Shown here: positions 63,070-64,000 of the stretch, in pieces
How the letters are laid out: each line of letters begins with the position of its first letter
Position numbering within the stretch: the first letter of the stretch is position 1
DNA from: Arthrobacter sp. DWC3
GTDB taxonomy: Bacteria; Actinomycetota; Actinomycetes; Actinomycetales; Micrococcaceae
Length of the DNA stretch: 64,000 bases
Reading direction: 5' to 3'
NCBI RefSeq assembly: GCF_002929375.1
Contig: NZ_PJIP01000007.1
Span: 158,267-222,266, forward strand
Program-made: the position numbers and the translations under genes
The notes under the pieces: model-generated
Seen by the model: the letters and a program-made list of their open reading frames with translations, nothing else
Told to the model about the DNA's origin: nothing
Database searches by the model: none

Positions 63070-64000
63070 TGTCCACCTTCGAATACACCCTTGAGGAAGC
63101 CGGCACCGTAGCCGCTCCCCGCGTGGTCCCGAGGTCCAAGGGACGGATCGTCGTCAACTGGATCACCTCCACGGACCACAAGACCATCGGGTTCATGTAC
63201 CTGATCGCCTCGTTCGTCTTCTTCTGCTTCGCCGGCGTGATGGCGCTGATCATCCGCGCCGAGCTGTTCGAGCCCGGCATGCAGATCCTGCAGACCAAGG
63301 AGCAGTACAACCAGCTCTTCACGATGCACGGCACCGTGATGCTCCTGATGTTCGCCACCCCGCTGTTCGCCGGCTTCACGAACTTCGTCATGCCGCTGCA
63401 GATCGGCGCTCCCGACGTCGCCTTCCCGCGGCTGAACGCCCTGGCGTTCTGGTTCTTCCTGTTCGGCAGCACCATCGCCGTCTCCGGATTCATCACCCCG
63501 CAGGGCGCGGCGTCGTTCGGCTGGTTCGCCTACGCGCCACTGTCGAGCACCACGTTCTCCCCGGGCGTGGGTGGCGACCTGTGGGTCTTCGGCCTCGCAC
63601 TCTCCGGCTTCGGCACCATCCTCGGCGCCGTCAACTTCATCACCACGATCATCTGCATGCGCGCCCCCGGCATGACGATGTGGCGCATGCCGATCTTCAC
63701 CTGGAACGCGCTCATCACCTCGATCCTCGTGCTGATGGCGTTCCCCCCGCTGGCCGCGGCGCTGTTCGCGCTCGGCGCGGACCGCCGGTTCGGCGCCCAC
63801 ATCTTCGACCCCGAGGCCGGTGGGGCCATCCTGTGGCAGCACCTGTTCTGGTTCTTCGGGCACCCCGAGGTCTACATCATCGCGCTGCCGTTCTTCGGCA
63901 TCGTCTCGGAGATCTTCCCGGTCTTCAGCCGCAAGCCCATCTTCGGCTACAAGGGCCTGGTGTACGCCACGATCGCCATCGCGGCGCTGTCCGTGACCGT
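63069..64000 (+). CDS. ctaD: Cytochrome c oxidase subunit I, 5' part
   Basis: The first 310 residues of the catalytic subunit; the gene runs off the window. Visible are the opening [20 protein letters not shown], the haem a ligand region [20 protein letters not shown] (His), the [10 protein letters not shown] loop, and [20 protein letters not shown] with the CuB histidine and cross-linked tyrosine motif (HPEVY). Translation begins at ATG 63069, overlapping the ctaC stop by one base, so the two are coupled. The K-pathway and later haem ligands lie beyond the window. Confidence 0.97.
   Translation, partial: MSTFEYTLEEAGTVAAPRVVPRSKGRIVVNWITSTDHKTIGFMYLIASFVFFCFAGVMALIIRAELFEPGMQILQTKEQYNQLFTMHGTVMLLMFATPLFAGFTNFVMPLQIGAPDVAFPRLNALAFWFFLFGSTIAVSGFITPQGAASFGWFAYAPLSSTTFSPGVGGDLWVFGLALSGFGTILGAVNFITTIICMRAPGMTMWRMPIFTWNALITSILVLMAFPPLAAALFALGADRRFGAHIFDPEAGGAILWQHLFWFFGHPEVYIIALPFFGIVSEIFPVFSRKPIFGYKGLVYATIAIAALSVT

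Overview
This 64-kb window is chromosomal DNA from a high-GC Gram-positive bacterium of the order Micrococcales, most likely an Arthrobacter-like member of the Micrococcaceae. This rests on GC-rich third codon positions, frequent GTG and TTG starts, and a gene order typical of that family: leuS-degV-comEA-comEC-holA-rpsT-lepA-hemW-hrcA-dnaJ-rsmE-phoH-ybeY-corC-era-leuA-recO-uppS. The genus call is inference. I saw no tRNA, rRNA, insertion sequence, prophage, integrase or CRISPR array.

The first 22 kb is accessory. It holds small regulator-plus-target units, several with clear palindromic operators: a MarR regulator divergent from an oxidoreductase, an ArsR regulator coupled to an SRPBCC protein, and a TetR regulator divergent from a DUF2306 membrane protein. 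It also has a LuxR-type TPR regulator upstream of a methyltransferase, a GAF-ANTAR protein, three VOC proteins, a phosphotransferase, a coupled aldo-keto reductase / hydrolase / glycosyltransferase operon, a secreted SGNH hydrolase and an FtsW-like protein. Gene decay is concentrated here: a DUF2000 gene lacking its middle, an SDR remnant joined to a TetR C-terminus, and the frameshifted second half of an ABC-F ATPase gene.

From 21.5 to 26.9 kb a SorC-family regulator is divergent from the glycerol module glpD-glpF-glpK. The glpF product has altered residues in both pore motifs. From 27 kb onward the window is mostly core genome: leuS, the competence pair comEA/comEC, holA, rpsT, lepA, hemW, the CIRCE-controlled hrcA-dnaJ-rsmE operon, the overlapping phoH-ybeY-corC-era operon, an LCP cell-wall ligase, an M13 peptidase, leuA, recO-uppS, pyrD, an M20 dipeptidase, erpA, and the start of the cytochrome c oxidase genes ctaC-ctaD, cut by the window end.

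The most interesting signals are regulatory. leuS is preceded by a tiny reading frame with three consecutive leucine codons followed by an intrinsic terminator, which looks like a transcription attenuator. leuA has a leucine-rich leader frame too. In both, a TGC-TANNNT -10 element ends exactly six bases before the leader start codon, so both leaders are probably translated from leaderless transcripts. The same TANNNT-N6-start geometry recurs at several ordinary genes in the window.
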